Positions 7,505 through 16,856 of a DNA stretch of 64,000 nt are shown piece after piece. The notes under the pieces are model-generated. The model was not told the origin of the DNA. It worked only from the letters and a program-made list of their open reading frames with translations, and searched no databases. Location: NCBI RefSeq assembly GCF_026460885.1, contig NZ_JAOVZW010000008.1:1-64000 (forward strand). Reading direction: 5' to 3'. Source of the DNA: Chryseobacterium formosum. GTDB lineage: Bacteria > Bacteroidota > Bacteroidia > Flavobacteriales > Weeksellaceae. Every line of letters starts with the position of its first letter. Positions within the stretch are counted from its first letter, which is position 1. The position numbers and the translations under genes were made by a program.

Positions 7505-9136
7505 ATGGAAACAAAAAACAAAATCGACATTCCTTTACATAATGAAATCATCAGAAATCAGATCTCACAGACCATCAAGGAATTCTCGGTGCTTCAGCTT
7601 CATTTTTTCAAAACTGAAAATTCAGAATACACTGAGATATTGATCCTGATGAAAGAGACTAAGGAAGCAGAAACACTGCGCATAAGACCTTGGATAGGGA
7701 AGGCAGCAGAAGCATATAAGGTACACATATATATTTCTTACTATCACAAAGCGGAATATCAGCTGAAGCACGGCAACCCTTTTTATCAGTACTATGCTGA
7801 TCCGTCGGCAATATTTTGGAAAGGAGATAATGTGGACGAACTTTTGCAGACATATGGTACAAAAAAAGAGTTTAAGAAAAAGCGCAATGTTTTTAAGGAA
7901 AAATTTTACCATGACCATGATATACTCATGACCGAAGTTGAAAAATTTCGCTCCCGTCGGATGTATGCAAGTGCTTTTCAAAGCTACCTTACAGTATTTG
8001 AGCATAATATTGAATATTTAGAAAACCTTTTCATGGGATGGATCTCTTATGGGAAAAATATCCATCATAGACTGAAGCATTTGATGCGATATATTCCCGA
8101 ACTTAAGAAGGTATTCGTAATGAAAGACGAGCATTCTTTTTACCTCATCGGCAAAATAGAAGAGTCAATAAAAGCAGCGGAAGAAGATGACGAATCCTTT
8201 GTAAGTTCAGAGTCTTTTGGGGCGGTTAAAGCTGCAGAAGAGCAGGTATACAGAATGGTGGTCGACCGTTTTTCGGAACTCGGCAAAATGACCGCTTTCA
8301 AAAAAACAGAACATTGGGCCACTGCCGCCGAAGATACTGCTGTTCTGTCTGATGTCAGATTGGAAAAAGCTGTTGAAACGATAGTGGAAAGATTGAGCCC
8401 TGAAGAAATTTATATGTTCCATAAAAAAGAAAGCTACTCGCAAAACGGAACGGAAAAGGTAGTATATTACTATCTACTCTTAATTGGTGAGGGCTTGGGA
8501 GACAATTCTTTATATGATACTCAGCAGTCTGTTAGAGACAAATCACGAGGAAAAGTGAATGTTATTATTCTCGGACACCGCCGGTTTTCAATACAGGATC
8601 GCCTTTTTCAGTCTCAGGAGTTTATGCACAAAATAATGACAGATGAAAATAGGGTGTATGCATCACACCGGTATCATCCTCCGATACATTGGGAATATTT
8701 GTCTTCAGATGAGCATGGAGATGTATGCATCTATTATAACAGAATGATAAAAACCGTAAAGCAGTATTTTGTTGTTAGGGAAAAGGCTGATGCAGAAAAT
8801 GACGAATTATTTTTTCTGCTGTTCTCACATGCTTTAATGAGAATTCTGCGTTTTTATTTATACTGTTCACTGAGCAATTATTTCCCCAACTTCAGCAAAA
8901 TGGATGATACTTGGAATTTATGTCTGTACGCCGATCCGTCTTTGGAGAAAATTGAATTTCTCTTCGAAAAAATTTCTCCGGAATTTTTCAGGTTGACAAA
9001 TTCGTTCTTAAAGTACACAGACCGCTCATACTGCTTTCAAAATAATGAATTGCCGGTAATGGATGAAATCCTCAACACCCTCTTGGGAAAATTAGAAAAA
9101 CTGATCAAGGGCAGTAATCTCAGAAGGAATGAGTAA
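7505..9136 (+). CDS. hypothetical protein with possible tandem nucleotidyltransferase/HEPN-like modules
   Basis: A 543-residue soluble protein that I do not recognise as a named family. Residues ~10-110 and ~280-400 look like two copies of an alpha/beta domain: a helix, strands such as YTEILILM and VVYYYLLLIGEG, then KVHIYISYYH and KVNVIILGHRR, and a closing W in FWKG and IHWE. A helical region follows each (~130-200 and ~430-540), reminiscent of HEPN domains. The catalytic GS-x-DxD of active nucleotidyltransferases is not visible, so the domains may be inactive. It stands alone between long non-coding flanks, and by eye its codon use is less AT-rich than the sugar genes. Both suggest insertion. 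It is not an obvious polysaccharide gene. Confidence 0.55.
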   Translation: METKNKIDIPLHNEIIRNQISQTIKEFSVLQLHFFKTENSEYTEILILMKETKEAETLRIRPWIGKAAEAYKVHIYISYYHKAEYQLKHGNPFYQYYADPSAIFWKGDNVDELLQTYGTKKEFKKKRNVFKEKFYHDHDILMTEVEKFRSRRMYASAFQSYLTVFEHNIEYLENLFMGWISYGKNIHHRLKHLMRYIPELKKVFVMKDEHSFYLIGKIEESIKAAEEDDESFVSSESFGAVKAAEEQVYRMVVDRFSELGKMTAFKKTEHWATAAEDTAVLSDVRLEKAVETIVERLSPEEIYMFHKKESYSQNGTEKVVYYYLLLIGEGLGDNSLYDTQQSVRDKSRGKVNVIILGHRRFSIQDRLFQSQEFMHKIMTDENRVYASHRYHPPIHWEYLSSDEHGDVCIYYNRMIKTVKQYFVVREKADAENDELFFLLFSHALMRILRFYLYCSLSNYFPNFSKMDDTWNLCLYADPSLEKIEFLFEKISPEFFRLTNSFLKYTDRSYCFQNNELPVMDEILNTLLGKLEKLIKGSNLRRNE

Positions 9137-9697
9137 AATGGTGAAGAAAAGAAGGTGCAAATTAAAGAAGTGTTACTCCCACTCAAAGCCCACTTTAATG
9201 CCACTGTAATGACTGTAAGTATAGAGAAAAAAGTTATTGTTGCCTGAGTTTTTATATTTCACCAATGCTTTCTTTACAAAAGATTAAAAAAGGGATTAAA
9301 TATACTTTAATACTCTGAAAGGATAGATAAATGGTGTATTGACAATTAGGTTCCCACAACCATGATATCTTGGAATTCAATGGAACAACAATGTCAGGCT
9401 TTAAAAAATATTTTGAAAAAACATTATCATGCATAAACAGAATAAAGCGTTAGAATAATATCGTATCACACAGTGTCTGAACTAAAGTGATAATGATCGG
9501 TCAAGGTCTAAATTAAATAGTTAAAGCTGAGGTTGCATCTGTTTTTTTTATTTTTAAGAAGAGATTGATTCAAAAATAGTAATTATTGTCTTAAAATAGA
9601 AATACTCGTATATTTACAGGCTAATAAAAAGCGGATGAAATTGTCGGACTTAATTTCGCAGTCGATGATTTTTATAAATTGGTGATTAAAATAGAGC
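9137..9697. other. 561-bp non-coding interval before manC
   Basis: No gene with family features was seen on either strand; the 60-residue minus-strand frame at 9252-9434 is judged spurious. The 3' part holds a probable promoter for manC (9586-9616). Together with the interval before 7505, this region isolates the 543-residue gene from both polysaccharide blocks. Confidence 0.5.
9586..9616 (+). promoter_or_regulatory. probable promoter of the GDP-fucose block (manC)
   Basis: TTG at 9586-9588, a 20-nt spacer and TATATTTA at 9609-9616 match the Bacteroidota -33/-7 pattern (TTTG, TAnnTTTG) with one mismatch. It lies 81 nt before manC, the first gene after a long non-coding gap. Confidence 0.5.
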
Positions 9698-10690
9698 ATG
9701 AAAATATACAACGTAATTTTATCAGGAGGTGTAGGAAGCAGACTTTGGCCTCTTTCACGTAAGCAACATCCTAAACAGTTTCTAAAATTATTTTCTGGTA
9801 AAGCATTGTTTGAATTAACAGCCGAACGTAATCAGAAAGTTGTAGATCAGATTATGGTTGTGGGAAATACAGATCATATTGAATGGAGCAAACAGCTTCT
9901 AAGTGATATTTCTCTTCCTAAAACTTTTATCACAGAAACTGCTGCTCGAAATACAGCTGCCGCTATTGCATTTTCTGCTTTGGCAGTAGATCCTGATGAT
10001 ATATTGATTATCACACCTTCAGATCATTTAATTCAAAACCAAGATGCTTACGAAAAAGCTATAAAAGAGGCTGTTGAATTAGCTAAAAAGGATTTTCTTG
10101 TAACTTTCGGAGTAGTTCCTTCAAAACCGGAAACCGGATATGGTTATATTGAATATGAAGGTAAAGATGTACTCTCATTCAGAGAAAAACCAAATACGGA
10201 AACTGCTCAGGAATTTTTAGAAAGAGGAACTTTTCTTTGGAATTCCGGAATGTTTTGCTTTAAAGCAGGGGTGCTTTTAGAAGAATTAAAAAATTATCAG
10301 TCTGAAGTATTTGATAAATGCAATGAAGCTTGGCAAACATCAGAAAATCAATGTTTGAATATTGATGCATCACTACAGATTCCTTCCATCAGTATTGATT
10401 ATGCGGTGATGGAGAGATCGAAAAAAATAAAAGTGGTTCCGGCACATTTCAGATGGAATGATTTGGGATCTTTTGAATCTTTATATGACTATTTACGTTC
10501 TACAGGTCATCCTGTCGATGAAAATGGCAATATGGTCATCGGAACGGAAATTTTCACAGCTTTTGTAGGACTTAAAGATTCTATTTTGGTTCATACTCCG
10601 GATGCATTGTTGATTCTTCACAAAGAAAAATCACAGGATGTAAAGAAAGTGTACAATCAACTTGAAAAATATAAATCAACTTTAAGATAA
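9698..10690 (+). CDS. manC: mannose-1-phosphate guanylyltransferase
   Basis: This enzyme makes GDP-mannose from GTP and mannose-1-phosphate. The N-terminal signature GGVGSRLWPLSRKQHPKQF (residues 10-28), TETAARNTAAA, ITPSDHLI, FREKP, the FLWNSGMF loop and WNDLGSFE are all present. At 330 residues it is the short single-function form without the C-terminal phosphomannose isomerase domain, so mannose-6-phosphate must come from elsewhere. It leads a tight set with fcl (14 nt) and gmd (51 nt) that makes GDP-L-fucose. Confidence 0.95.
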   Translation: MKIYNVILSGGVGSRLWPLSRKQHPKQFLKLFSGKALFELTAERNQKVVDQIMVVGNTDHIEWSKQLLSDISLPKTFITETAARNTAAAIAFSALAVDPDDILIITPSDHLIQNQDAYEKAIKEAVELAKKDFLVTFGVVPSKPETGYGYIEYEGKDVLSFREKPNTETAQEFLERGTFLWNSGMFCFKAGVLLEELKNYQSEVFDKCNEAWQTSENQCLNIDASLQIPSISIDYAVMERSKKIKVVPAHFRWNDLGSFESLYDYLRSTGHPVDENGNMVIGTEIFTAFVGLKDSILVHTPDALLILHKEKSQDVKKVYNQLEKYKSTLR

Positions 10691-10704
10691 TTAAATCGAT
10701 AAAA

Positions 10705-11661
10705 ATGATTTCAAAAGAGTCAGTAATATATATAGCAGGTCACCGTGGTATGGTAGGTTCTGCAATTTGGAGACAGTTATCAGAAAAAGGATATACCAAT
10801 TTGATTGGGTTAACCAGTAGTGAGCTTGATCTAAAAGATCAAAAAGCGGTAGCTGAGTTTTTTGAAACTAAAAAACCGGATGTGGTAATTGATGCAGCAG
10901 CAAAAGTTGGGGGTATTTTAGCTAACAATTCTTATCCTTATCAGTTTTTGATGGAAAATATGCAGATTCAGAATAATCTGATTGATGCTTCATTGAAAAA
11001 TGATGTCGAAAAGTTTATTTTTCTTGGCTCATCTTGTATTTATCCTAAATTAGCGCCGCAACCGTTAAAAGAAGAATACTTATTAACAGATTCTTTGGAA
11101 CCAACTAACGAATGGTATGCAGTTGCTAAAATTACAGGGATTAAAACTTGTGAAGCAATCAGAAAACAATTTGATAAAGATTATGTTTCTTTAATGCCTA
11201 CTAATCTGTATGGTACGCATGATAATTTCGATTTGAATACCTCTCATGTCTTACCGGCAATGATTAGAAAATTTCATGAAGCAAAAGAAAATGATAATGC
11301 ACCCGTAACATTATGGGGATCAGGAACTCCTATGAGAGAATTTCTTTTTGTAGATGATATGGCTGCTTCTGTAATTTTTGCTTTAGAAAACAGGCTTCCT
11401 GAGCATTTATATAATGTAGGAACTGGAGTTGATTTAACGATCAGAGATTTAGCAGAATTAATTCAGAAAGTGACAGGGCATACCGGAGAAATTCTTTGGG
11501 ATGCAGAAAAACCGGATGGAACTCCAAGAAAATTGATGGATGTATCAAAAATGCATGAATTAGGTTGGAAACATAAGGTAGATCTTGAGGCTGGAATCAC
11601 AAAAACATATCATTGGTTCTTAGAAAACATAAATAATTTTAAAGAAGTTAAAATGTCATAG
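10705..11661 (+). CDS. fcl: GDP-L-fucose synthase
   Basis: A 318-residue dual-function SDR that epimerises C3 and C5 of GDP-4-keto-6-deoxymannose and reduces C4 with NADPH, giving GDP-L-fucose. Visible features are GHRGMVGSAIWRQL at the N terminus, LGSSCIYP (Ser109/110), Tyr138-x3-Lys142 (YAVAK), TNLYGTHDNFD and the C-terminal GWKHKVDLEAGI. Normal length. It is placed before gmd, whose product it uses; the inverted order has no functional consequence. Confidence 0.96.
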   Translation: MISKESVIYIAGHRGMVGSAIWRQLSEKGYTNLIGLTSSELDLKDQKAVAEFFETKKPDVVIDAAAKVGGILANNSYPYQFLMENMQIQNNLIDASLKNDVEKFIFLGSSCIYPKLAPQPLKEEYLLTDSLEPTNEWYAVAKITGIKTCEAIRKQFDKDYVSLMPTNLYGTHDNFDLNTSHVLPAMIRKFHEAKENDNAPVTLWGSGTPMREFLFVDDMAASVIFALENRLPEHLYNVGTGVDLTIRDLAELIQKVTGHTGEILWDAEKPDGTPRKLMDVSKMHELGWKHKVDLEAGITKTYHWFLENINNFKEVKMS

Positions 11662-11712
11662 ATGAATTTTTGATTCATCATTTACATATTATAAAACGAA
11701 TACATCACGAAG

Positions 11713-12786
11713 ATGAAAACAGCATTAATCACAGGAGTTACCGGGCAGGACGGTTCATATTTAGCAGAGCTTTTATTGGAAAAAGGATATAGAGTTCATG
11801 GTATTAAAAGAAGAGCATCTTCGTTCAATACGCAGAGAATCGATCATTTGTATCAGGATCAGCATGAGCAAAATGTACATTTTACATTGCATTATGGTGA
11901 TTTGACAGACTCTATGAATATTATAAGAATTATTCAGGAAGTTCAGCCTGATGAGATTTATAACTTAGGGGCAATGTCTCATGTAAAAGTATCGTTCGAC
12001 TCTCCGGAATATGTTGCTAATGTTGACGGAATCGGAACTTTAAGAATTCTTGAAGCGGTTCGTATTCTTGGTTTAGAAAAGAAAACCAGAATTTATCAGG
12101 CATCAACATCTGAATTGTATGGAGGCTTGCCTGAAAATAAAAATTCAGCAGGTTTTTATGATGAAAACTCTCCATTTTATCCTCGTTCACCTTATGGTGC
12201 TGCAAAAATCTATGGTTTTTGGATTACAAAAAACTATCGTGAAGCTTACGGAATGTTTGCTTGTAATGGTATTTTATTCAATCATGAATCTCCAAGAAGA
12301 GGAGAAACTTTTGTTACCCGTAAAATTACAATGGCAACCGCAGCAATTGCAAAGGGAAAACAGGAATGTCTTTATTTAGGAAATTTAAATGCGCTTCGTG
12401 ACTGGGGACATGCTAAAGATTATGTTGAGGCAATGTGGAGAATTCTTCAGCAGGATAAACCTGAAGATTTCGTAATTGCAACAGGTGTTACAACATCTGT
12501 AAGAGATTTTGTGCGTATGGCATTTAATGAAATTGGGGTAGAACTATCTTTTGAAGGCGAAAATGAATCTGAAGTTGCGAAAGTTGTAGCATGTAATAAT
12601 CCGTTATATCAATTAGAAATAGGTAAAACAGTAGTTTCTGTCGATCCGGAATATTATAGACCTACAGAAGTAGATCTTTTAATTGGTGATCCTACGAAAT
12701 CTAAAACACAATTAGGATGGGAACCGCAATATGATCTTCAGGCTTTGGTGAAAGAGATGGTGGAAGGTGATTTGAAGTTAGATTAA
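11713..12786 (+). CDS. gmd: GDP-mannose 4,6-dehydratase
   Basis: A 357-residue SDR that converts GDP-mannose to GDP-4-keto-6-deoxymannose. It has [19 protein letters not shown] (residues 8-26), the [15 protein letters not shown] loop, STSELYG (Thr132, Glu134), Tyr161-x3-Lys165 (YGAAK), [17 protein letters not shown] and [14 protein letters not shown]. All family hallmarks are intact. A short extra loop (~residues 138-152, [14 protein letters not shown]) is slightly longer than in the E. coli enzyme. It ends the GDP-fucose set; a hairpin follows at 12870. Confidence 0.96.
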   Translation: MKTALITGVTGQDGSYLAELLLEKGYRVHGIKRRASSFNTQRIDHLYQDQHEQNVHFTLHYGDLTDSMNIIRIIQEVQPDEIYNLGAMSHVKVSFDSPEYVANVDGIGTLRILEAVRILGLEKKTRIYQASTSELYGGLPENKNSAGFYDENSPFYPRSPYGAAKIYGFWITKNYREAYGMFACNGILFNHESPRRGETFVTRKITMATAAIAKGKQECLYLGNLNALRDWGHAKDYVEAMWRILQQDKPEDFVIATGVTTSVRDFVRMAFNEIGVELSFEGENESEVAKVVACNNPLYQLEIGKTVVSVDPEYYRPTEVDLLIGDPTKSKTQLGWEPQYDLQALVKEMVEGDLKLD

Positions 12787-12869
12787 ATTGTATAAAAGTT
12801 GGTTTGCTTTACTCAGAACACAGAGAGTAATAAAATAATTTGTTTTAATTAAATTTAATATACGAATAT

Positions 12870-12903
12870 AACAGTTTGCTTTTCATGAAGTAAGCTGTTT
12901 TTT
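12870..12903 (+). terminator. probable terminator after gmd
   Basis: A 12-bp stem with two G-T pairs (12870-12881 and 12888-12899) and a TTCATG loop, followed by a short T run. It separates the GDP-fucose set from the next phosphoglycosyl transferase gene. Confidence 0.65.
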
Positions 12904-12980
12904 ATGTTTAATATTCTGTTTTAAATTTAAATCCTTAAATAGAGAGTCAACATCTTTCCTTATATTTACAGACCAATTTT

Positions 12981-13553
12981 GTGGAAGTGAAAAAATATCC
13001 TTGGTGGAAAGCAATGATGGATTATGGAATAGGTTTCTTGGCAACCGTCATTTTACTCCCTGTTTTTTTTATTCTTTTTATTATCTCGTCTTTTGATACG
13101 GGGTTTCCGGGTATTTTCCGGCAGAAAAGAATCGGCAGATTTGGAAAAGTTTTTATAATCTATAAATTCAGAACCTACCATTCCATCACTCATACAAAAT
13201 CAGCAGTAGGGAAATGGATGAGAAAAACCAAGCTGGATGAACTGCCACAGTTGTTTAATATTCTTAAAGGAGATATGTCTTTAGTGGGACCTCGACCGGA
13301 TATTTCGGGATATTATGATGTATTAAAGGGAAATGACAGATTAGTTCTTGGATTAAAACCAGGCTTAACGAGTGAAGCAGGAATTAAATATAGAAATGAA
13401 GAAGAAATATTAAACCGACAAGAAAACCCTTTAAAATATAATGATGAAGTTCTTTTCCCTGAGAAAATAAAAATGAACTTGTATTATTACAATCACCTTA
13501 CATTTAAAAATGATTTAAAAATATTGCTTAAAACTTTTTCTGTTTTAAGATAA
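12981..13553 (+). CDS. second small phosphoglycosyl transferase (bacterial sugar transferase)
   Basis: A 190-residue monotopic sugar transferase, start codon GTG at 12981. It has an N-terminal membrane segment (residues ~14-36), FRQKRIGRFG, YKFRTY (instead of the usual KFRTM), the catalytic Asp-Glu in KLDELPQLF, KGDMSLVGPRPDI and KPGLTSEAGI. It lacks the C-terminal AQI/WAQ consensus and has a longer tail (~NRQENPLKYNDEVLFPEK) seen in a sub-branch of the family. It probably loads the first sugar of the block 2 glycan, or of another glycan, onto undecaprenyl phosphate. A near-consensus TATATTTA lies just upstream. Confidence 0.87.
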   Translation: MEVKKYPWWKAMMDYGIGFLATVILLPVFFILFIISSFDTGFPGIFRQKRIGRFGKVFIIYKFRTYHSITHTKSAVGKWMRKTKLDELPQLFNILKGDMSLVGPRPDISGYYDVLKGNDRLVLGLKPGLTSEAGIKYRNEEEILNRQENPLKYNDEVLFPEKIKMNLYYYNHLTFKNDLKILLKTFSVLR

Positions 13554-13571
13554 TGATGTTGAAATATAGTT

Positions 13572-14210
13572 ATGAAGTATAAAATCAAATTCTTTTCAAA
13601 AATATCTTTCATTTTTTTATTTTTGGTTTTCATGAAAATTGAGGCACAGAAAGTAGAATTGAAAGCAAATACCGTATTCTTGCCTTTGGCGATGATTAAT
13701 TTAGCTGTAGAAAAACCTTTGAATAAAAAATTTTCAATACAGGCTGAAGGCTTTATTTCTCCGTGGAAATCATTTCATGGCAAAAATTTGCAGTTTTATA
13801 TGGGAACTTTAGAAGGTAGATATTATTTTGATGAAGTAATGAAAAAATGGTACGTCGGAGCATACGGATCAATCACGGCTTTTAATATTCAAAAATGGAA
13901 TTATTTAAGAGCATCTCCTGTTTATGATTCTAGTGGTAATCCTGAGATTTTGCCGGACGGAAATATTAGGATAACAGAAAGATACCAAAAAGGTCTTGCT
14001 TTTATATTCGGGATAAGTGGTGGTTATCATTTTGTGATAAACGAAAAACTTGGATTAGATATTTATGCAGGCATTGGAGCAACGCAGTCCATTTACAAAG
14101 GATATTTGAAAGATAACAATGAGCGCTACGATGGTGCAAATGGCTGGAATAAAAGTGGGGAAATTATTCCTACAAGAGGAGGTTTAATGCTTACATATAA
14201 ATTTCAATAA
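13572..14210 (+). CDS. DUF3575 family outer-membrane protein
   Basis: A 212-residue secreted protein with a signal peptide (residues ~1-25, ending IEAQ). The rest consists of amphipathic beta-strands with aromatic ends (RYYFDEVMKKWYVGAYGS, GGYHFVINEKLGLDIYAGIGATQS, GLMLTYKFQ), which suggests a small outer-membrane barrel. The VELKANTVFLPLAMINLAVEKPL opening is typical of DUF3575. Such genes often stand beside capsule or O-antigen genes in Bacteroidota, but the role is unknown. It starts 18 nt after the sugar transferase stop and occupies the place where a wza export gene is often found. Confidence 0.75.
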   Translation: MKYKIKFFSKISFIFLFLVFMKIEAQKVELKANTVFLPLAMINLAVEKPLNKKFSIQAEGFISPWKSFHGKNLQFYMGTLEGRYYFDEVMKKWYVGAYGSITAFNIQKWNYLRASPVYDSSGNPEILPDGNIRITERYQKGLAFIFGISGGYHFVINEKLGLDIYAGIGATQSIYKGYLKDNNERYDGANGWNKSGEIIPTRGGLMLTYKFQ

Positions 14211-14375
14211 AATATTATCTTTACATGTTTTCTTATATTACATATTTTTTGTAGTATTATAAAATTGTTTGTAAATTTTTTAAATGATAATAATTAAAGG
14301 TCTTGTGATAACTGAAAAATACTGATAAAGTCTATTATAATGAAATATCAATGCCTTCAATTTATAAAATATAGA

Positions 14376-14383
14376 TATATTTG
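14376..14383 (+). promoter_or_regulatory. -7 promoter element upstream of the Wzc-type kinase gene
   Basis: TATATTTG matches the Bacteroidota TAnnTTTG -7 box exactly, 58 nt before the start codon at 14442. No good -33 TTTG is seen at the usual spacing. Confidence 0.45.
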
Positions 14384-14441
14384 CAGCGTTTAAAATAGAA
14401 TAATTAAAAATAAATCTTAATTCTCAATATAATCCAACAAA

Positions 14442-16790
14442 ATGGATAACAAAAACAATAAAGAAGTTAATATTAAAGAGTTTATTAGTCCATATGTGAA
14501 AAATTGGAAGTATTTCGTAGGAATGGTTTTTCTGATGGGAGTATTGGCAATTTTTTATCTTAAATCAAAAGTTTCTATTTATAAGGTTCAAACTTCTGTA
14601 CTTATAAAAGATGCAAAGAAAATGTCTGCTGCCTCAGGAGATATAGGCATATTGCAAAGTATAGGTGGATTTAGCGGAATGGGTACAAACAGTATCGAAA
14701 ACGAAGTTGGAGTTTTTGAGTCAAAAAGTATTGTTGAAGATGTTGTAAGAGAACACAATTTTCAAACACCGGTTTATGCAAAGCAAACATTTAATCAAGT
14801 AGAACTTTACGGAGTTACAAATCCATACATAATTAATGTTATTCAGGATAAAAAGAATGTAGATTTACCCAAAAAACCTATTTCTATTAAATCTAAAGGT
14901 AACGAAATTGTCTTATCTTCGGAAGAATGGAAAAAAGATATCACGACTACCTACAATAAAACGATAAGTTTGCCTTATGCAAATATCATTATTAGTAAAA
15001 ATCAAACATTTAAGCCCTTAAAGAAGATGGATATGTCTGATGTTTGTTTTTATTATAGCGATTTTGAGAGTACTGTTAATGATCTTCAGGAAGCTTTAAT
15101 GGTAGATTTGCTAGATAAAGACGGAACGATTATCAGTCTGTCTGTTGATTTTGAAAATAAAGATAAAGCTAAGGATTTATTAAATGGTTTAGTAAGACAG
15201 TACAATGTTTATGCAGTAAATGACAAGAATATTGAGTCAAAAAGAACAAAAGATTTTATAGATAAAAGAATTACTTTAATATCTAGAGAATTAGGTGATG
15301 TTGAGACTCAAAAAGAAGGTTATAAGTCAGATAATAGAATAGTTGATTTGGCTTCTGAGGCAAGAATTAATCTTCAGATGAAAGAACAGAGCAAATCTCA
15401 TATTCTTGAGTTGGGAACGCAAGTGGAGCTTAACAGGATTCTTCAAAGTACATTAAACAAAAAAGGATCGGGAGATGTATTGCCTCTGAATATTGGTTTG
15501 GATAACGATGCTGCTGGAAAAGCAATTCAAGAATATAACGCATTGGTTTTACAAAGAAATAAATATCTTGAAGAAGCTACACCAGACAACCCATTAGTAA
15601 AGACCGTTAACAAGCAAATTGAAGAAATGAAATCTTCTTTATCTGAAACGCTTCAAAAAAATGCCATTTCACTAGAGTTGGCGAAAAGAAAGGTTGAAGG
15701 TCAGTTAGGAAGTTCTGAGCAAATGATTAGTAAAATTCCTACGCAGGAGAAACTTTTCAGAAGTATTGAAAGACAGCAGCAAATAAAAGAGAGTCTGTAT
15801 TTATTGCTTTTGCAAAAGAGAGAAGAAGCAGCAATAAGCATGGAAATCACTGCAGAAAAAGCAAGAGTTATTGATAAGGCATTTGTATATAGAAAGCCAG
15901 TTGCACCGAAGAAAATGTTTACTCTAGGCGTTTTTCTTTTGGCAGGAGCATTAATTCCCTTTGTGTTTATTTATTTAAAACAATTATTGCAGAGCACAAT
16001 TATTACAAGAGCTGATATTGCTAAGCTTACAAAAATTCCGGTTATTGCGGAAATCCCGAAACTTAAAATTAAAGAAAATCCTCTTGTTTCTTTTAATGAT
16101 GTTACTCCAATGGCGGAGTCATTCAGGATTTTTGTAACTAACTTAAGATTCTTATTACCTGCTAAAGATGCTCCACATATTATTTTGGTAACATCTTCAG
16201 TAAAAGGGGAAGGTAAAACTTTTATATCAACAAATTTATCAATTATATTAGCTTCTGCACGTAGTAAAGTATTAGTAGTAGGTGCCGATGTAAGAAATCC
16301 GCAGTTGCAGAGATATAACCCTGCTATGAAAAATGCAAAAGGTTTAACAGAATTCTTAAGTGGAGAAGAAATTTCTATTAACGAAATAACTCATCCAAGT
16401 GGTTATAATGAAAATTGTGATTTTATTTATTCTGGTTCTATACCTCCAAATCCTACAGATCTTTTGCAAAATGGTAGATTAGATGAGCTTTTAGAATTAA
16501 TCAAGGCAGAGAATAAATACAAGTATATTGTTTTAGATACTGCACCTTTACTTCTTGTAACAGATTCTTTCCTTATTGCTGATAAGAGTGATGCGATTGT
16601 ATATGTTACCAGATCTGAAGTTACAGAAAATAGCTACATTGAGTTTTTGAATAACTCTATTGAAGATGATAAACTTAAAAACGTAGGAATTGTTCTAAAC
16701 GGAGTAAAAGAATCTAATTTCGGATACGGAAATAAGTATGGATATGGCTATAATGCGGAAGAAAAAAAATGGTGGCAAAAATATTTTTAA
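14442..16790 (+). CDS. Wzc-type polysaccharide co-polymerase / tyrosine autokinase
   Basis: A 782-residue inner-membrane protein that sets polysaccharide chain length and drives polymerisation and export through cycles of tyrosine phosphorylation. Order of parts: Wzz domain with TM1 (~30-47), a large periplasmic region with coiled-coil stretches (~265-470), TM2 (~513-533), then a BY-kinase domain with Walker A SSVKGEGKTF (~584-593), Walker A' VVGADVRNPQ (~613-622) and Walker B YIVLDTAP (~695-702). The C terminus has a modest tyrosine cluster (Tyr762, 766, 768, 770, 781). Its usual partner, the Wza outer-membrane channel, is not in the window. Confidence 0.93.
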   Translation: MDNKNNKEVNIKEFISPYVKNWKYFVGMVFLMGVLAIFYLKSKVSIYKVQTSVLIKDAKKMSAASGDIGILQSIGGFSGMGTNSIENEVGVFESKSIVEDVVREHNFQTPVYAKQTFNQVELYGVTNPYIINVIQDKKNVDLPKKPISIKSKGNEIVLSSEEWKKDITTTYNKTISLPYANIIISKNQTFKPLKKMDMSDVCFYYSDFESTVNDLQEALMVDLLDKDGTIISLSVDFENKDKAKDLLNGLVRQYNVYAVNDKNIESKRTKDFIDKRITLISRELGDVETQKEGYKSDNRIVDLASEARINLQMKEQSKSHILELGTQVELNRILQSTLNKKGSGDVLPLNIGLDNDAAGKAIQEYNALVLQRNKYLEEATPDNPLVKTVNKQIEEMKSSLSETLQKNAISLELAKRKVEGQLGSSEQMISKIPTQEKLFRSIERQQQIKESLYLLLLQKREEAAISMEITAEKARVIDKAFVYRKPVAPKKMFTLGVFLLAGALIPFVFIYLKQLLQSTIITRADIAKLTKIPVIAEIPKLKIKENPLVSFNDVTPMAESFRIFVTNLRFLLPAKDAPHIILVTSSVKGEGKTFISTNLSIILASARSKVLVVGADVRNPQLQRYNPAMKNAKGLTEFLSGEEISINEITHPSGYNENCDFIYSGSIPPNPTDLLQNGRLDELLELIKAENKYKYIVLDTAPLLLVTDSFLIADKSDAIVYVTRSEVTENSYIEFLNNSIEDDKLKNVGIVLNGVKESNFGYGNKYGYGYNAEEKKWWQKYF

Positions 16791-16856
16791 CTTCACCATT
16801 ATCAATCTGAAATTAAAATTCAATGTAAGTTGCTCTAATTTATACCAAATGATGTA

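Noticed and set aside
7622..8005. 127-codon reverse frame inside the orphan gene
   Set aside because: It is the antisense shadow of the 543-residue gene and has composition typical of a shadow.
9252..9434. 60-codon reverse frame before manC
   Set aside because: Low-complexity, no domain; spans a region with no other coding sign.
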